Part shown: in pieces, positions 56,545 to 64,000 of the stretch | Position numbering within the stretch: the first letter of the stretch is position 1 | Layout: each line of letters begins with the position of its first letter | Assembly: GCF_001620365.2 (NCBI RefSeq) | Contig: NZ_LQMT02000039.1 | Location: forward strand, 277,767-341,766 | Reading direction: 5' to 3' | Source of the DNA: Amycolatopsis keratiniphila subsp. keratiniphila | GTDB lineage: Bacteria; Actinomycetota; Actinomycetes; Mycobacteriales; Pseudonocardiaceae | DNA: 64,000 bases | Translations under genes and position numbers: made by a program | The notes under the pieces: model-generated | The model's database searches: none | What the model saw: only the letters and a program-made list of their open reading frames with translations | Told to the model about the DNA's origin: nothing

Positions 56545-57834
56545 CTACTTCTCCAGGATGGCCGTCACGCCCTGGCCGCCCGCGGCGCAGATCGAGATGA
56601 GCCCGCGGCCGGATCCCTTCTCGCTCAACAGCTTCGCGAGGGTGGCGACGATACGGCCGCCGGTCGCGGCGAACGGGTGCCCGGCCGCCAGCGACGAGCC
56701 GTTGACGTTCAGCTTCGCCCGATCGATGGAGCCGAGCGGCTCGTCGAGGCCCAGCTTCGACTTCGCGAACTGCGGGTCCTCCCACGCCTTGAGGGTGGCG
56801 AGCACCTGCGAGGCGAAGGCCTCGTGGATCTCGTAGAAGTCGAAGTCCTGCAAGGTGAGCCCGGCGCGCGTGAGCATCTGCGGGACGGCGTACGCGGGCG
56901 CCATCAGCAGGCCTTCGTCGCCGTGGACGTAGTCGACGGCCGCGGTCTGCGAGAACGTCAGGTACGCCAGCACCGGCAGCTTGCGCGCCTTCGCCCACTG
57001 CTCGGTCGCGAGCAGGACCGTCGACGCGCCGTCGGACAGCGGCGTCGAGTTGCCCGCGGTCATCGTGCCGTCAGGGCCACCGAAGGCGGGCTTCAGCTTC
57101 GCGAGCTTCTCGACGCTGGAGTCCGGCCGCAGGTTCTGGTCGCGCGCCAGTTTGAGGTACGGCGTCACCAGGTCGTCGAAGAAGCCCTTGTCGTACGCGG
57201 CGCCGAGCCGCTGGTGGCTGGTGGCGGCGAGTTCGTCCTGCGCCTCGCGCGTGATCTCCCAGACCTTCGCGGTCAGCGCGGCGTGCTCGCCCATCGACAG
57301 GCCCGTGCGCGGCTCGGAGTTGCGCGGGATCTCGGGGACGATGTGCCCGGGGCGCAGCTTCGCGGCGAGCTTCAACCGATCGGGGAGCGTCTTCGCGGCG
57401 TTGAGCTGCACGAGGATCTGGCGCAGGTCGTCGTTGACCGCGAGCGGCGCGTCGGACGTGGTGTCGACGCCGCCCGCGATGGCCGAGTCGATCTGGCCGA
57501 GGGCGATTTTGTTGGCGACGTTGATGATCGCCTGGAGGCCGGTGCCGCACGCCATCTGCACGTCGGAGGCCGGGGTGGCGGGGTTCAGCCTGCTGCCGAG
57601 GACGCTCTCGCGGGCGAGGTTGAAGTCGCGGGCGTGCTTGAGCACCGCGCCGGCGGCGACCTCGCCGATCACCTCGTCCTGCAGGGAGAAGCGGCTGACC
57701 AGGCCGTCGAGGGCGGCCGTGAACATGTCCTGGTTCGACGCTTTCGCGTACGGACCGTTCGAGCGGGCGAAGGGGATCCGGTTGCCGCCGATGATCGCGA
57801 CCTTGCGCACGGGTGCCGTCCTTTTCGTGGCCAT
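56545..57834 (-). CDS. fadA2: Acetyl-CoA C-acetyltransferase (thiolase)
   Basis: 429 residues. Catalytic Cys96 in QMACGTGLQ, EIHEAFA and GHPFAATGGR with the general-base His, and ICAAGGQG with the second Cys. The long insertion and N-terminus fit the FadI/FadA2 thiolases. Cleaves 3-ketoacyl-CoA or makes acetoacetyl-CoA in fatty acid metabolism. ATG 57834 has GGAGGA 9 bp upstream; GTG 57843 would overlap that site. Divergent from fabG4 across an operator, the same order as Rv0243/Rv0242c in M. tuberculosis. Confidence 0.92.
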   Translation of the reverse strand: MATKRTAPVRKVAIIGGNRIPFARSNGPYAKASNQDMFTAALDGLVSRFSLQDEVIGEVAAGAVLKHARDFNLARESVLGSRLNPATPASDVQMACGTGLQAIINVANKIALGQIDSAIAGGVDTTSDAPLAVNDDLRQILVQLNAAKTLPDRLKLAAKLRPGHIVPEIPRNSEPRTGLSMGEHAALTAKVWEITREAQDELAATSHQRLGAAYDKGFFDDLVTPYLKLARDQNLRPDSSVEKLAKLKPAFGGPDGTMTAGNSTPLSDGASTVLLATEQWAKARKLPVLAYLTFSQTAAVDYVHGDEGLLMAPAYAVPQMLTRAGLTLQDFDFYEIHEAFASQVLATLKAWEDPQFAKSKLGLDEPLGSIDRAKLNVNGSSLAAGHPFAATGGRIVATLAKLLSEKGSGRGLISICAAGGQGVTAILEK

Positions 57835-57867
57835 TTTTTCCACTCCTCCGTAGGCTCTCTCACACTG

Positions 57868-57889
57868 TAACCTACTAGCGAGTAGGTTA
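57868..57889. promoter_or_regulatory. TetR operator in fadA2/fabG4 divergent promoter
   Basis: 9-bp perfect arms TAACCTACT and AGTAGGTTA with AGCG between. It overlaps TAGAAT (57888-57893), a -10 for fabG4. The same core occurs at 60837-60852 next to the TetR gene. Confidence 0.7.
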
Positions 57890-57926
57890 GAATGCGACGT
57901 GACGCAAACTGCACGGGAGGCACGTA

Positions 57927-59261
57927 ATGGCTGACAGGTACCAGCAGTTCACGAAGAGCCCCGTGGGGAAATTCGTGGTGCCGAAGCTCGGCCTGCCGAA
58001 CCCCGCGACGCTCCGCCGGTACAAGCCCGGCCAGCCCGCTCTCGAGGGTCCCGCACTTCTGGGTGCCGCGCCGGGCGGCCGCCTCGAAAAGGTGATCGAG
58101 GCGCAGCTGCACCGCGCGGGTATCGAGGTCGTCTCGGCCGCGACGGACAGGCACGCCGCGCTCGTCTTCGACGCGACAGGCGTGAAGGACCCGAAGCAGC
58201 TTCGCGAGGTCTACAACTTCTTCCACCCGGTGATCCGGAGCGTCGGGCCGTCGGGCCGAGTCGTCGTCCTCGGGACGCCGCCGGAGCTGGCCGAAGGCAA
58301 CGAGCGGATCGCCCAGCGCGCGCTCGAAGGCTTCGTCCGCTCCGTCGGTAAGGAACTGAAGCGCGGCGCGACCGCTCAGCTCGTGTACGTCGCCGAAGGA
58401 GCCGAAGAGGCTACTGAGTCCACGCTCCGCTTCCTGCTCTCGTCGAAGTCCGCCTTCGTCGACGCCCAGGTCATCCGCGTCGGCACCGAGACCAAGACCG
58501 CCTCCGCGCCCGCCGACTGGGCGAAGCCGCTGGACGGCAAGATCGCCCTGGTCACCGGCGCTTCCCGCGGTATCGGCGCCGCCATCGCCGAGGTGCTGGG
58601 CCGCGACGGCGCCCACGTCGTCGCGCTCGACATCCCCGCACAGGGCGCGGACCTGTCGAAGGTGGCCAACAAGGTCGGCGGCTCGGCGCTGCAGATGGAC
58701 ATCACCGCCGCCGACGCGCCCGAGAGGCTCGCCGAGTACCTCGTCACCCGCCACGGCGGCGTCGACATCGTCGTGCACAACGCGGGCATCACGCGCGACA
58801 AGACGCTGGGCAACATGACCGAAGGCGGCTGGGATTCGGTCATCGCGGTCAACCTCGCCTCGCAGCTCGCGGTGAACGAGAAGCTGCTCACGGACAAGGT
58901 GCTGCGCGAGAACGGCCGCATCATCGGCGTCTCCTCGATCGCCGGCATCGCGGGCAACGTCGGCCAGACCAACTACGCCACCAGCAAGGCGGGCGTCATC
59001 GGCATGGTGAACGTCGGTGCGCCGAAGCTCGCCGAGTACGGCGGGACGATCAACGCCGTCGCGCCCGGTTTCATCGAGACCAAGATGACCGCCGCCGTCC
59101 CGCTGTTCATCCGCGAAGCCGGACGGCGGCTGTCCAGCCTCGGCCAGGGCGGGCTCCCGGTCGACGTCGCCGAGACGATCGCCTGGTACGCGAACCCGGC
59201 TTCGGCCGCGGTCAACGGCAACGTGGTCCGCGTCTGCGGCCAGGCACTGCTGGGGGCGTGA
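57927..59261 (+). CDS. fabG4: High-molecular-weight 3-oxoacyl reductase FabG4
   Basis: 444 residues: a degenerate N-terminal Rossmann/flavodoxin-like domain (about 1-200) and a ketoreductase domain with TGASRGIGAAIA (about 210), HNAGIT, the catalytic serine in GVSSIAG and YATSK (about 350-354). HMwFabG enzymes are NADH-dependent and reduce 3-oxoacyl-CoA. GGGAGG is 7 bp before the ATG. The downstream dehydratase overlaps or abuts, so reductase and hydratase work on successive steps of the same chain. Confidence 0.92.
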   Translation: MADRYQQFTKSPVGKFVVPKLGLPNPATLRRYKPGQPALEGPALLGAAPGGRLEKVIEAQLHRAGIEVVSAATDRHAALVFDATGVKDPKQLREVYNFFHPVIRSVGPSGRVVVLGTPPELAEGNERIAQRALEGFVRSVGKELKRGATAQLVYVAEGAEEATESTLRFLLSSKSAFVDAQVIRVGTETKTASAPADWAKPLDGKIALVTGASRGIGAAIAEVLGRDGAHVVALDIPAQGADLSKVANKVGGSALQMDITAADAPERLAEYLVTRHGGVDIVVHNAGITRDKTLGNMTEGGWDSVIAVNLASQLAVNEKLLTDKVLRENGRIIGVSSIAGIAGNVGQTNYATSKAGVIGMVNVGAPKLAEYGGTINAVAPGFIETKMTAAVPLFIREAGRRLSSLGQGGLPVDVAETIAWYANPASAAVNGNVVRVCGQALLGA

Positions 59262-59263
59262 AC

Positions 59264-60109
59264 ATGGCGGTCAAGGAACTCCACGAGTCGCCGAGCCTGT
59301 CTTCGTTGTACCCCAAGGCGTTGCTCGGTTCGCTGCGCAAAAGCGGCGGGAACACGCTGCCGTCGACCGAATTCGTCCGTGAGGGCGTCGTCGTCGACCC
59401 GGCCCACCTCGCCGCGTACAACCAGGTGTGCGGATTCCGGCTCGACGACGTGCTCCCGGCGACGTATCCGCACATCCTCGCCTTCCCGCTGCAGATGGCG
59501 CTGATGACCGAGGACGACTTCCCGTTCCCGTTGCTGGGCATGGTGCACGTCGCCAACCGGATCACCCAGCACCGGCAGCTGCGGCTCGACGAGTCGTTCA
59601 CCCTGCGCGTGCGCGCCGAGGATCTGCGCCCGCACGAGAAGGGCAGGCAGTTCGACGTGATCAGCGAGCTGCTCGTCAACGACAGTCCTGTGTGGACGGA
59701 CGTCAGCACGTACCTGCGCCGCGGTGGCGGCAGTGGCGAGAAGGCCGCACGCGGTCAGCTCTCGCAGCCCTCGCCCAGCGCGATCTGGCACGTGCCCGGC
59801 GACATCGGCCGCCGCTACGCCGAGGTCTCCGGCGACCGCAACCCGATCCACCTGCACCCGATCACCGCGAAGGCCTTCGGCTTCCCGTCCGCGATCGCGC
59901 ACGGCATGTGGACGAAGGCGCACGCGCTCGCGGCGTTCGAAGGCAGGCTGCCGGAGGCGTTCACCGTCGACGTCAAGTTCAAGCAGCCGGTCCTGCTGCC
60001 CGCCAAGGCCGCTTTCACCACGTGGAGCGAAGGCGACGGCTGGGCATTCGAGCTGTGGAACGCGCGCAAGCCGAAGCCGCACCTGGAAGGCTCAGTCGTC
60101 GCTCTCTGA
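59264..60109 (+). CDS. htdX: MaoC-like hydratase/dehydratase (HtdX type)
   Basis: 281 residues, double hot-dog fold. The hydratase-2 motif GDRNPIHLHPITAKAFGFPSAIAHGMW carries the catalytic Asp and His in the C-terminal half; the N-terminal half has the degenerate hot dog (YPHILAFPLQMALMTEDDFPFPLLGMVHVANRI). Hydrates enoyl-CoA or dehydrates 3-hydroxyacyl-CoA. ATG 59264 has GGGGG 7 bp upstream; a GTG at 59258 overlapping the fabG4 stop is the alternative. Its 3' end overlaps the convergent TetR gene by 18 bp. Confidence 0.88.
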   Translation: MAVKELHESPSLSSLYPKALLGSLRKSGGNTLPSTEFVREGVVVDPAHLAAYNQVCGFRLDDVLPATYPHILAFPLQMALMTEDDFPFPLLGMVHVANRITQHRQLRLDESFTLRVRAEDLRPHEKGRQFDVISELLVNDSPVWTDVSTYLRRGGGSGEKAARGQLSQPSPSAIWHVPGDIGRRYAEVSGDRNPIHLHPITAKAFGFPSAIAHGMWTKAHALAAFEGRLPEAFTVDVKFKQPVLLPAKAAFTTWSEGDGWAFELWNARKPKPHLEGSVVAL

Positions 60110-60772
60110 CGGCTTCCAGATCTCGCCTTCGACCAGGTCGTTGAACCCGAGCCAGACCAGGTTCATCAGCCACGAGGCGAGCACGCCGTCGGAGACATCG
60201 GGGTGGTCGAGCGCCCAGTCGGCCAGCGACTCGGCCGCCCCGACCAGCGCGGCGGACAGCCCGGCGCCGGAGAACTCGGCCTGCTCGCCGAGGCCCTTGC
60301 GCGTGCCCGCGGAGACGACCAGCGCGGCGACCAGCTCGATCGCGCGGGTGCGCATGTCGGTGATCTCCGCGGCGAAGGTTCCGCCGACGGTCATGGCTTG
60401 GCGGTGCAGCACCGTCCAGGACTCGCGATAGTCGGCGACGAAGCGGTAGAACGCGCGCAGACCGTGCCAAAGCTGCATGTCGGGCGGCAGATCGGGTTTG
60501 ATCCCGTCCTGCACCGCCTCCAGCAGGCGGGTGGCTTCGCGGCGGATGCACGCGCCGAAGAGGTCTTCCTTGGAGCCGAGGTAGGTGTAGATCATCGGCT
60601 TGGACACGCCGGCGACCTCGGAGATCTCGTCCATCGACGCGGAGTGATAGCCGTAGCGCGAGAACACCGAGACCGCTGCGTCCAGGATCTGGCGTTCCCG
60701 CACCGCTCTCGGCAGCCTTTTGGCGCGTTCGGCGGGACGCGGCACTTCCTCGGACAACTCAAGACCTCCCAT
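60092..60772 (-). CDS. TetR-family regulator of the fadA2/fabG4 locus
   Basis: 226 residues. RERQILDAAVSVFSRYGYHSASMDEISEVAGVSKPMIYTYLGSKEDLF is the DNA-binding domain; the rest is the acyl-CoA-responsive helical type often found with fatty acid genes. ATG 60772 is the longest start; a TTG at about 60757 has GGGAGG 7 bp upstream and may be the real one. It probably represses fadA2 and fabG4-htdX through the operator at 57868 and its own region through 60837. Ligand likely an acyl-CoA (inference). Confidence 0.87.
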   Translation of the reverse strand: MGGLELSEEVPRPAERAKRLPRAVRERQILDAAVSVFSRYGYHSASMDEISEVAGVSKPMIYTYLGSKEDLFGACIRREATRLLEAVQDGIKPDLPPDMQLWHGLRAFYRFVADYRESWTVLHRQAMTVGGTFAAEITDMRTRAIELVAALVVSAGTRKGLGEQAEFSGAGLSAALVGAAESLADWALDHPDVSDGVLASWLMNLVWLGFNDLVEGEIWKPSESDD

Positions 60773-60836
60773 TAGCTCGCGTAAGACGCTACCGGGCTAC
60801 CACCGTCGTGGGTGATTTCGGCACGCTTGCCCGCCT

Positions 60837-60852
60837 ACCTACTGGCGGGTAG
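60837..60852. promoter_or_regulatory. Second copy of the TetR operator core
   Basis: ACCTACTGGCGGGTAG, matching ACCTACTAGCGAGTAG at 57870 except at two positions. Located between the TetR gene and the SCP2-like gene, 34 bp before the latter's start. Related GGTAGG half-sites lie nearby. Confidence 0.6.
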
Positions 60853-60885
60853 CCTTACGCCTTGGTAGGTGGAACTGGAGGGAAG

Positions 60886-61521
60886 ATGACCGAGATCGTG
60901 GGGCTGACCGGCCGCGCGCTGGTCGACGCGCTGGAACGGATCGAGCCGGATTCGGCCGAAGCGCACTCTCTCGACGTCAACGAGGTCGCGGGCGCCATCG
61001 ACCCGAAGGACCTCGGCAAGGACGACGTCCGGCGGCTGCTCACCGCGCTGGGACGGCTCGCCGAATCCGCGCCCGCGTTCGACCTCCGCAAGGTCGACCC
61101 GGCCCGGTTCGCGAACCTCGTCGCCCGCGCCTCACGCACGCAACTCGAAAGTGTCGTCGCCGAACGGCCGCTCCGGGAACGCGTGCTGCGCGAGATCTTC
61201 GACCGTATGGGCGCCCACATCCGGCAGGACCGCGCGAAGACGCTGCACGCCGTCGTCCACTGGCGGCTTTCCGGTGGCACCGGCGACGGCGGATACGACC
61301 GCTACGAGACGGTGATCTCGCACGGCGAGTGCACGGTCAGCCGCGACATGAGGGAGAAGCCGAGGGTGACGATCACGATCGCGCCCGTCGATTTCTTCCG
61401 GCTCATCACCCATCAGGCGACACCGGCTGTGCTATTCGTCACCGGAAAGATCAAAGTAAAAGGTGACCTGGCATTCGCGGCGGGCTTGATCGGTTTCTTC
61501 GACCTGCCGAAGCCGTCCTGA
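60886..61521 (+). CDS. SCP2-like protein 1
   Basis: 211 residues. An all-helical N-terminal half (DSLDVNEVAGAIDPKDLGKDDVRRLLTALGRLAE type) precedes a sterol-carrier-protein fold: LHAVVHWRLSGGTGDGGYDRYETVISHGECTVSRD...VTITIAPVDFFRLITHQATPAVLFVTGKIKVKGDLAFAAGLIGFFDLPKPS. SCP2 domains bind lipids or acyl-CoA. GGAGGG is just upstream of the ATG. Its promoter holds the second TetR operator, tying it to the fatty acid genes. Paralogous to the next gene. Confidence 0.82.
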   Translation: MTEIVGLTGRALVDALERIEPDSAEAHSLDVNEVAGAIDPKDLGKDDVRRLLTALGRLAESAPAFDLRKVDPARFANLVARASRTQLESVVAERPLRERVLREIFDRMGAHIRQDRAKTLHAVVHWRLSGGTGDGGYDRYETVISHGECTVSRDMREKPRVTITIAPVDFFRLITHQATPAVLFVTGKIKVKGDLAFAAGLIGFFDLPKPS

Positions 61522-61550
61522 AGCCGGCCGAGCAGATACACTTCCGTGCC

Positions 61551-62198
61551 GTGCCCCGAAATTCCCCGAACCGGCGCTGGCGGGAGAAGGTACGCCTTTC
61601 CCGTCCGTTGAGGACGCACAAGACGCGCACCGGCGGCGAGCACGTCGTCAACGCGTTCGCGGAGAAGCTCGAGCTCGCCAAATTGAGCCCGGAGCAGTTC
61701 ACGCAGGTGCTGGAAACCCTGCACATGCTGGGCGAAACCGGTGCGGGCATCGAGCTGAGCTCACTGGAGACCGAGGTGCTGGTCGACGTCGTGCAACGGG
61801 CGTCACGGGAGCAGCTCAAGGCGATCGCCGATCACCCGGAACTGCGTTCGGCGTTCCTCGACGAGATTTTCCGCAGAATGTCGGATCATTTCGTTCCCGA
61901 ACGCGCGCGACATGTGGACTTCGTCGTCGCATGGCGTTTCACCGATGGTGACGGAGAAGACGGTTTCGATCGTTTTCAAACCGTCATCGAAGACGGTGTC
62001 TGCGTTTCGAGCACGGATCTCGCGCGGACTCCGGACACCACCATCACCCTTTCCGTCGACGACTTCATCCGGATGGCGACCGGCAACGCGGCGGTGGCGG
62101 CGATGTTCGTGACGGGCAAGGTGAAGGTGAAGGGCGAGTACGCGCCTGCCGTGCGGTTCAGCGGGTACTTCGACATCCCGAAGCCGAGCGGCGCCTAG
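61551..62198 (+). CDS. SCP2-like protein 2
   Basis: 215 residues with the same two-part layout as the previous gene: a helical half (LSPEQFTQVLETLHMLGETGAGIELSSLETEVLVDVVQRASREQLKAI) and an SCP2 fold ending AAMFVTGKVKVKGEYAPAVRFSGYFDIPKPSGA. The N-terminus is basic (NSPNRRWREKVRLSRPLRTHKTR). GTG 61551 lies 8 bp after TACACT (61537-61542), so it has its own leaderless promoter. Its TAG stop overlaps the convergent AlbA_2 gene stop in CTAG (62195-62198). Confidence 0.8.
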   Translation: MPRNSPNRRWREKVRLSRPLRTHKTRTGGEHVVNAFAEKLELAKLSPEQFTQVLETLHMLGETGAGIELSSLETEVLVDVVQRASREQLKAIADHPELRSAFLDEIFRRMSDHFVPERARHVDFVVAWRFTDGDGEDGFDRFQTVIEDGVCVSSTDLARTPDTTITLSVDDFIRMATGNAAVAAMFVTGKVKVKGEYAPAVRFSGYFDIPKPSGA

Positions 62199-63937
62199 CC
62201 ACTTGTTTCGTCGAGAGTCCGCTGCCGTGTCCGGCGGTAGCGGACGTTCGGACTGCGCAGATTCTTCTCTGTCGCCTCGATCAGGCCTTGGCGAAGAAGA
62301 ACGCCGATCCACCGGGACACTGTCCGGTCAGGAAGCCCTGTCTCCGCGACCAAATCGGCACGGCTCGCTTCCTTTTCGTCCAGCGCCGAAAGAATCTCCT
62401 CACGGCGATCGGCACGGCGTTGTTCCCGGACCGGGCCGTCGACGGATGCTGGAACGACGTCGTCGGCGAGCGTGTAGTGCGCGTACCTCCGCCCGCCGGC
62501 AGGGACGAGCAGGCCGCGGGCGACCAGATCGCCGAGTTCTTCGGTAGCGACACGGGAGTCCAGGTCGTTCGCGTTGCGGTAAGCCTGATTGTTGAGTGTT
62601 TCGCCGTGGAACAACATCGCGAGACCATGGCATTGACTGTCGGTCAGTCCATGTTCGTGAAGTGACGCGATCCACTGGACGGCACCGTCTCCCATCAGTG
62701 TGTGATTGGGGAACGTGGCCGAGAACGTGGAGATGTCATCGGCGAACCGTGGTGGACTGAGCTTGGCGTCTCGCATGGCGGCCAGCATCGCCGGAATTCC
62801 GGAGCCGCGATTTTCGCAGATCGGACGGTCCGAGCCGGGCAGTGGCGTGTCTTCCAGGACCTTCAGCAAGGTCGCGTTGCGAGCCGAGGAGGTGCCTTCC
62901 ACGCCGAGATTTTCCTCGCGAACCGACCCGTAGAGGCCTCCGGGATTGCGAATGACGAGGCGGTCGGGATACATCTCGACCTGCACTTGAGTTCCCTGCG
63001 ACGGGCCGGAGTAGTCGCGATGGACCAAGGCGTTCACCACTGCCTCACGTAGAGCCGTTTCGGGATACTCCCAAGTCTCGGCTCGCCCCGCGCCACGAAT
63101 CGTGGATCGACGCTTCATGTTGCGGCGAAGAGCGACAAGGGCTTCGTCGACGATCGCCGGGATCGGTCCTTCTGCCGCGATGTTGTCGATGAACCTCGTG
63201 CCACTCCGAGGGTCTGGTCCCGACTTGGTCGGATAGTGGACGAAGGTCAGCATGAGCTGAGGGAAGAACTCCTGCGGATATTCGCCCAACGAGAGGAGCC
63301 CGGCCAAGGACAGCTCGTCTCCGACGAGGATCTTCGCGCGACGCAGCGCCGAGGTGTCGTCGAGGTTCGCGAAGGCCCTGCCGCGGTGACGGCGGAGGCG
63401 GCTCAGGAAGGTACCGGTCAGGGCTCCGTCGAGGTTGGCGACCGTGGTGCCGGGGACGGGCTGCTCGTCGTCTCGGGGTTGACCACGGTTCGCCAGCATC
63501 AACTGGACCTCGTAGGGACTCAGTTTCCGGTCTCCATCGGCGACCCTGATGAAGCTGCCCTGTGTCATGCCGGTGCCGCGGTTGTACGCGGGTTTGCTGC
63601 CGGCGGGCAGTTCGGCGATCTCGGCCACTACCAGATCAGCGTCTTCGAAGCGGTGCGTCCCGATCAGCGGCCGGAGAGGGGGCTCCAGGTTCTCCGAACA
63701 CATCGCGGCCAGATCGGCCTCCAGCTTCGCCGCATCTCGGACGCCGGTCGCTTCGAACCCCTGGGTTTCGTCGAGGCCGAGGATCAGTACGCCGCCGTTG
63801 GTGTTGGCGAAGGCGGAGAGTGTCTCGCGGACGCTCTTGGGCAGCTTCGTCTCTGCGCGTTTTGCCTCCACGAACGCATGATCACCGCCTAGTACGCGGA
63901 GATTCGCGATGATCTCGATCAGTTCTTCGTGGAGCAT
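62195..63937 (-). CDS. AlbA_2/RecG-like ATP-binding transcriptional regulator
   Basis: 580 residues. N-terminal AlbA_2 (Schlafen) domain: FVEAKRAETKLPKSVRETLSAFANTNGGVLILGLDE, and FIRVADGDRKLSPYEVQLMLANR. A middle HATPase_c_4 region follows (REAVVNALVHRDYSGPSQGTQVQVEMYPDRLVIRNPGGLYG, NRGSGIPAMLAAM). The C-terminus holds a winged helix (RREEILSALDEKEASRADLVAETGLPDRTVSRWIGVLLRQGLIE). These proteins are probably regulators; some relatives sit in defence islands. ATG 63937 follows a 12-bp repeat array that could be its operator. Confidence 0.85.
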   Translation of the reverse strand: MLHEELIEIIANLRVLGGDHAFVEAKRAETKLPKSVRETLSAFANTNGGVLILGLDETQGFEATGVRDAAKLEADLAAMCSENLEPPLRPLIGTHRFEDADLVVAEIAELPAGSKPAYNRGTGMTQGSFIRVADGDRKLSPYEVQLMLANRGQPRDDEQPVPGTTVANLDGALTGTFLSRLRRHRGRAFANLDDTSALRRAKILVGDELSLAGLLSLGEYPQEFFPQLMLTFVHYPTKSGPDPRSGTRFIDNIAAEGPIPAIVDEALVALRRNMKRRSTIRGAGRAETWEYPETALREAVVNALVHRDYSGPSQGTQVQVEMYPDRLVIRNPGGLYGSVREENLGVEGTSSARNATLLKVLEDTPLPGSDRPICENRGSGIPAMLAAMRDAKLSPPRFADDISTFSATFPNHTLMGDGAVQWIASLHEHGLTDSQCHGLAMLFHGETLNNQAYRNANDLDSRVATEELGDLVARGLLVPAGGRRYAHYTLADDVVPASVDGPVREQRRADRREEILSALDEKEASRADLVAETGLPDRTVSRWIGVLLRQGLIEATEKNLRSPNVRYRRTRQRTLDETSG

Positions 63938-63947
63938 GTCGCCGTCC

Positions 63948-64000
63948 TAGCTTCGCCACTAGCTTCGCCACTAACAGTGTAGTGGCGAAGCTAGTGGCGA
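63948..64000. repeat. 12-bp tandem and inverted repeats before AlbA_2 gene
   Basis: On the minus strand TAGTGGCGAAGC occurs twice in tandem, then TAGGACGGCGAC and the ATG, all with a 12-bp period. On the other side of a 6-bp centre (63974-63979) the same unit is inverted, giving arms of at least 21 bp that run off the window edge. Operator or iteron-like site. Confidence 0.75.

Noticed and set aside
1..64000. CRISPR arrays, tRNA/rRNA genes, insertion sequences
   Set aside because: No spacer-repeat arrays, no cloverleaf or rRNA segments, and no transposase frames were found; repeats present are intergenic and short.

Overview
The window is GC-rich and densely coded, with third codon positions almost always G or C, many GTG starts, and stop/start overlaps of the ATGA and GTGA type. 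The gene content fits a mycolata-like actinobacterium of the Pseudonocardiaceae, most likely Amycolatopsis (inference). Supporting genes are an AftB-like arabinosyltransferase, the fadA2-fabG4-htdX cluster, tandem Tat-exported PhoX phosphatases, GTP-type PEP carboxykinase, an F420-type luciferase-family oxidoreductase, TipA-like MerR and dynamin-like GTPases. I saw no rRNA, tRNA, CRISPR array, insertion sequence or prophage. It reads as chromosomal core and near-core sequence with intergenic repeat families.

Layout. 1-2.2 kb: partial HAD phosphatase, a decayed MarR gene with two intact operator-like palindromes, and an MFS exporter. 2.2-8.3 kb: two tandem phoX genes and a secreted SdrD-B-like protein. 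8.3-11.6 kb: methyltransferase, AftB-like enzyme, SDR. 11.8-18.7 kb: amidohydrolase, then a NarL-type two-component system divergent from a MacB-like ABC transporter. 18.9-25.9 kb: trmB, a gene of unknown function, two paralogous drug-type ABC pairs, a TetR-SDR operon and a VOC protein. 26.3-34.8 kb: a second two-component system, two dynamin-like GTPases with a GrpE-like protein, a TetR operon and an acidic calcium-loop protein. 35-45.6 kb: pckG, LLM oxidoreductase with an ABC pair, an EndoU-like/MafI-like protein, XRE regulator, tripeptidyl-aminopeptidase-like hydrolase, DUF3311-MctP and a ceramidase-like protein. 45.9-54.6 kb: an ECF42-like sigma factor with YCII partner, MarR-GNAT fusion, several small or unknown genes, an Orc1-like ATPase, TipA-like regulator, GDPD phosphodiesterase, DoxX and a second YCII gene. 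54.7-64 kb: DrrAB-like transporter, fadA2/fabG4/htdX with a TetR, two SCP2-like proteins and an AlbA_2 regulator at the right edge.

Regulatory logic visible in the DNA. PHO-box-like 11-bp direct repeats precede both phoX genes and the GDPD gene, suggesting a small PhoP regulon. The same ECF42-type promoter (TGTCGA-N17-CGWC) precedes both YCII genes, one autoregulatory and one 7 kb away. One operator sequence occurs both in the fadA2/fabG4 divergent promoter and beside the TetR gene that probably reads it. A MerR-type promoter with a 19-bp spacer fixes a leaderless start for the TipA-like gene. At least ten genes carry a TANNNT -10 box 6-8 bp before the start codon, that is, leaderless transcription.

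The most unusual signals are not genes. They are (i) a composite intergenic cassette in three copies, built from a long inverted repeat, an inverted pair of DnaA-box-like TTGTCCACA sites and a GC-rich tail; (ii) a 13-bp palindromic motif, GTCC-NN-TGT-GGAC, kept inside coding regions in several reading frames through rare T-ending codons; and (iii) families of long perfect inverted repeats and 12- or 21-bp tandem repeats between genes.
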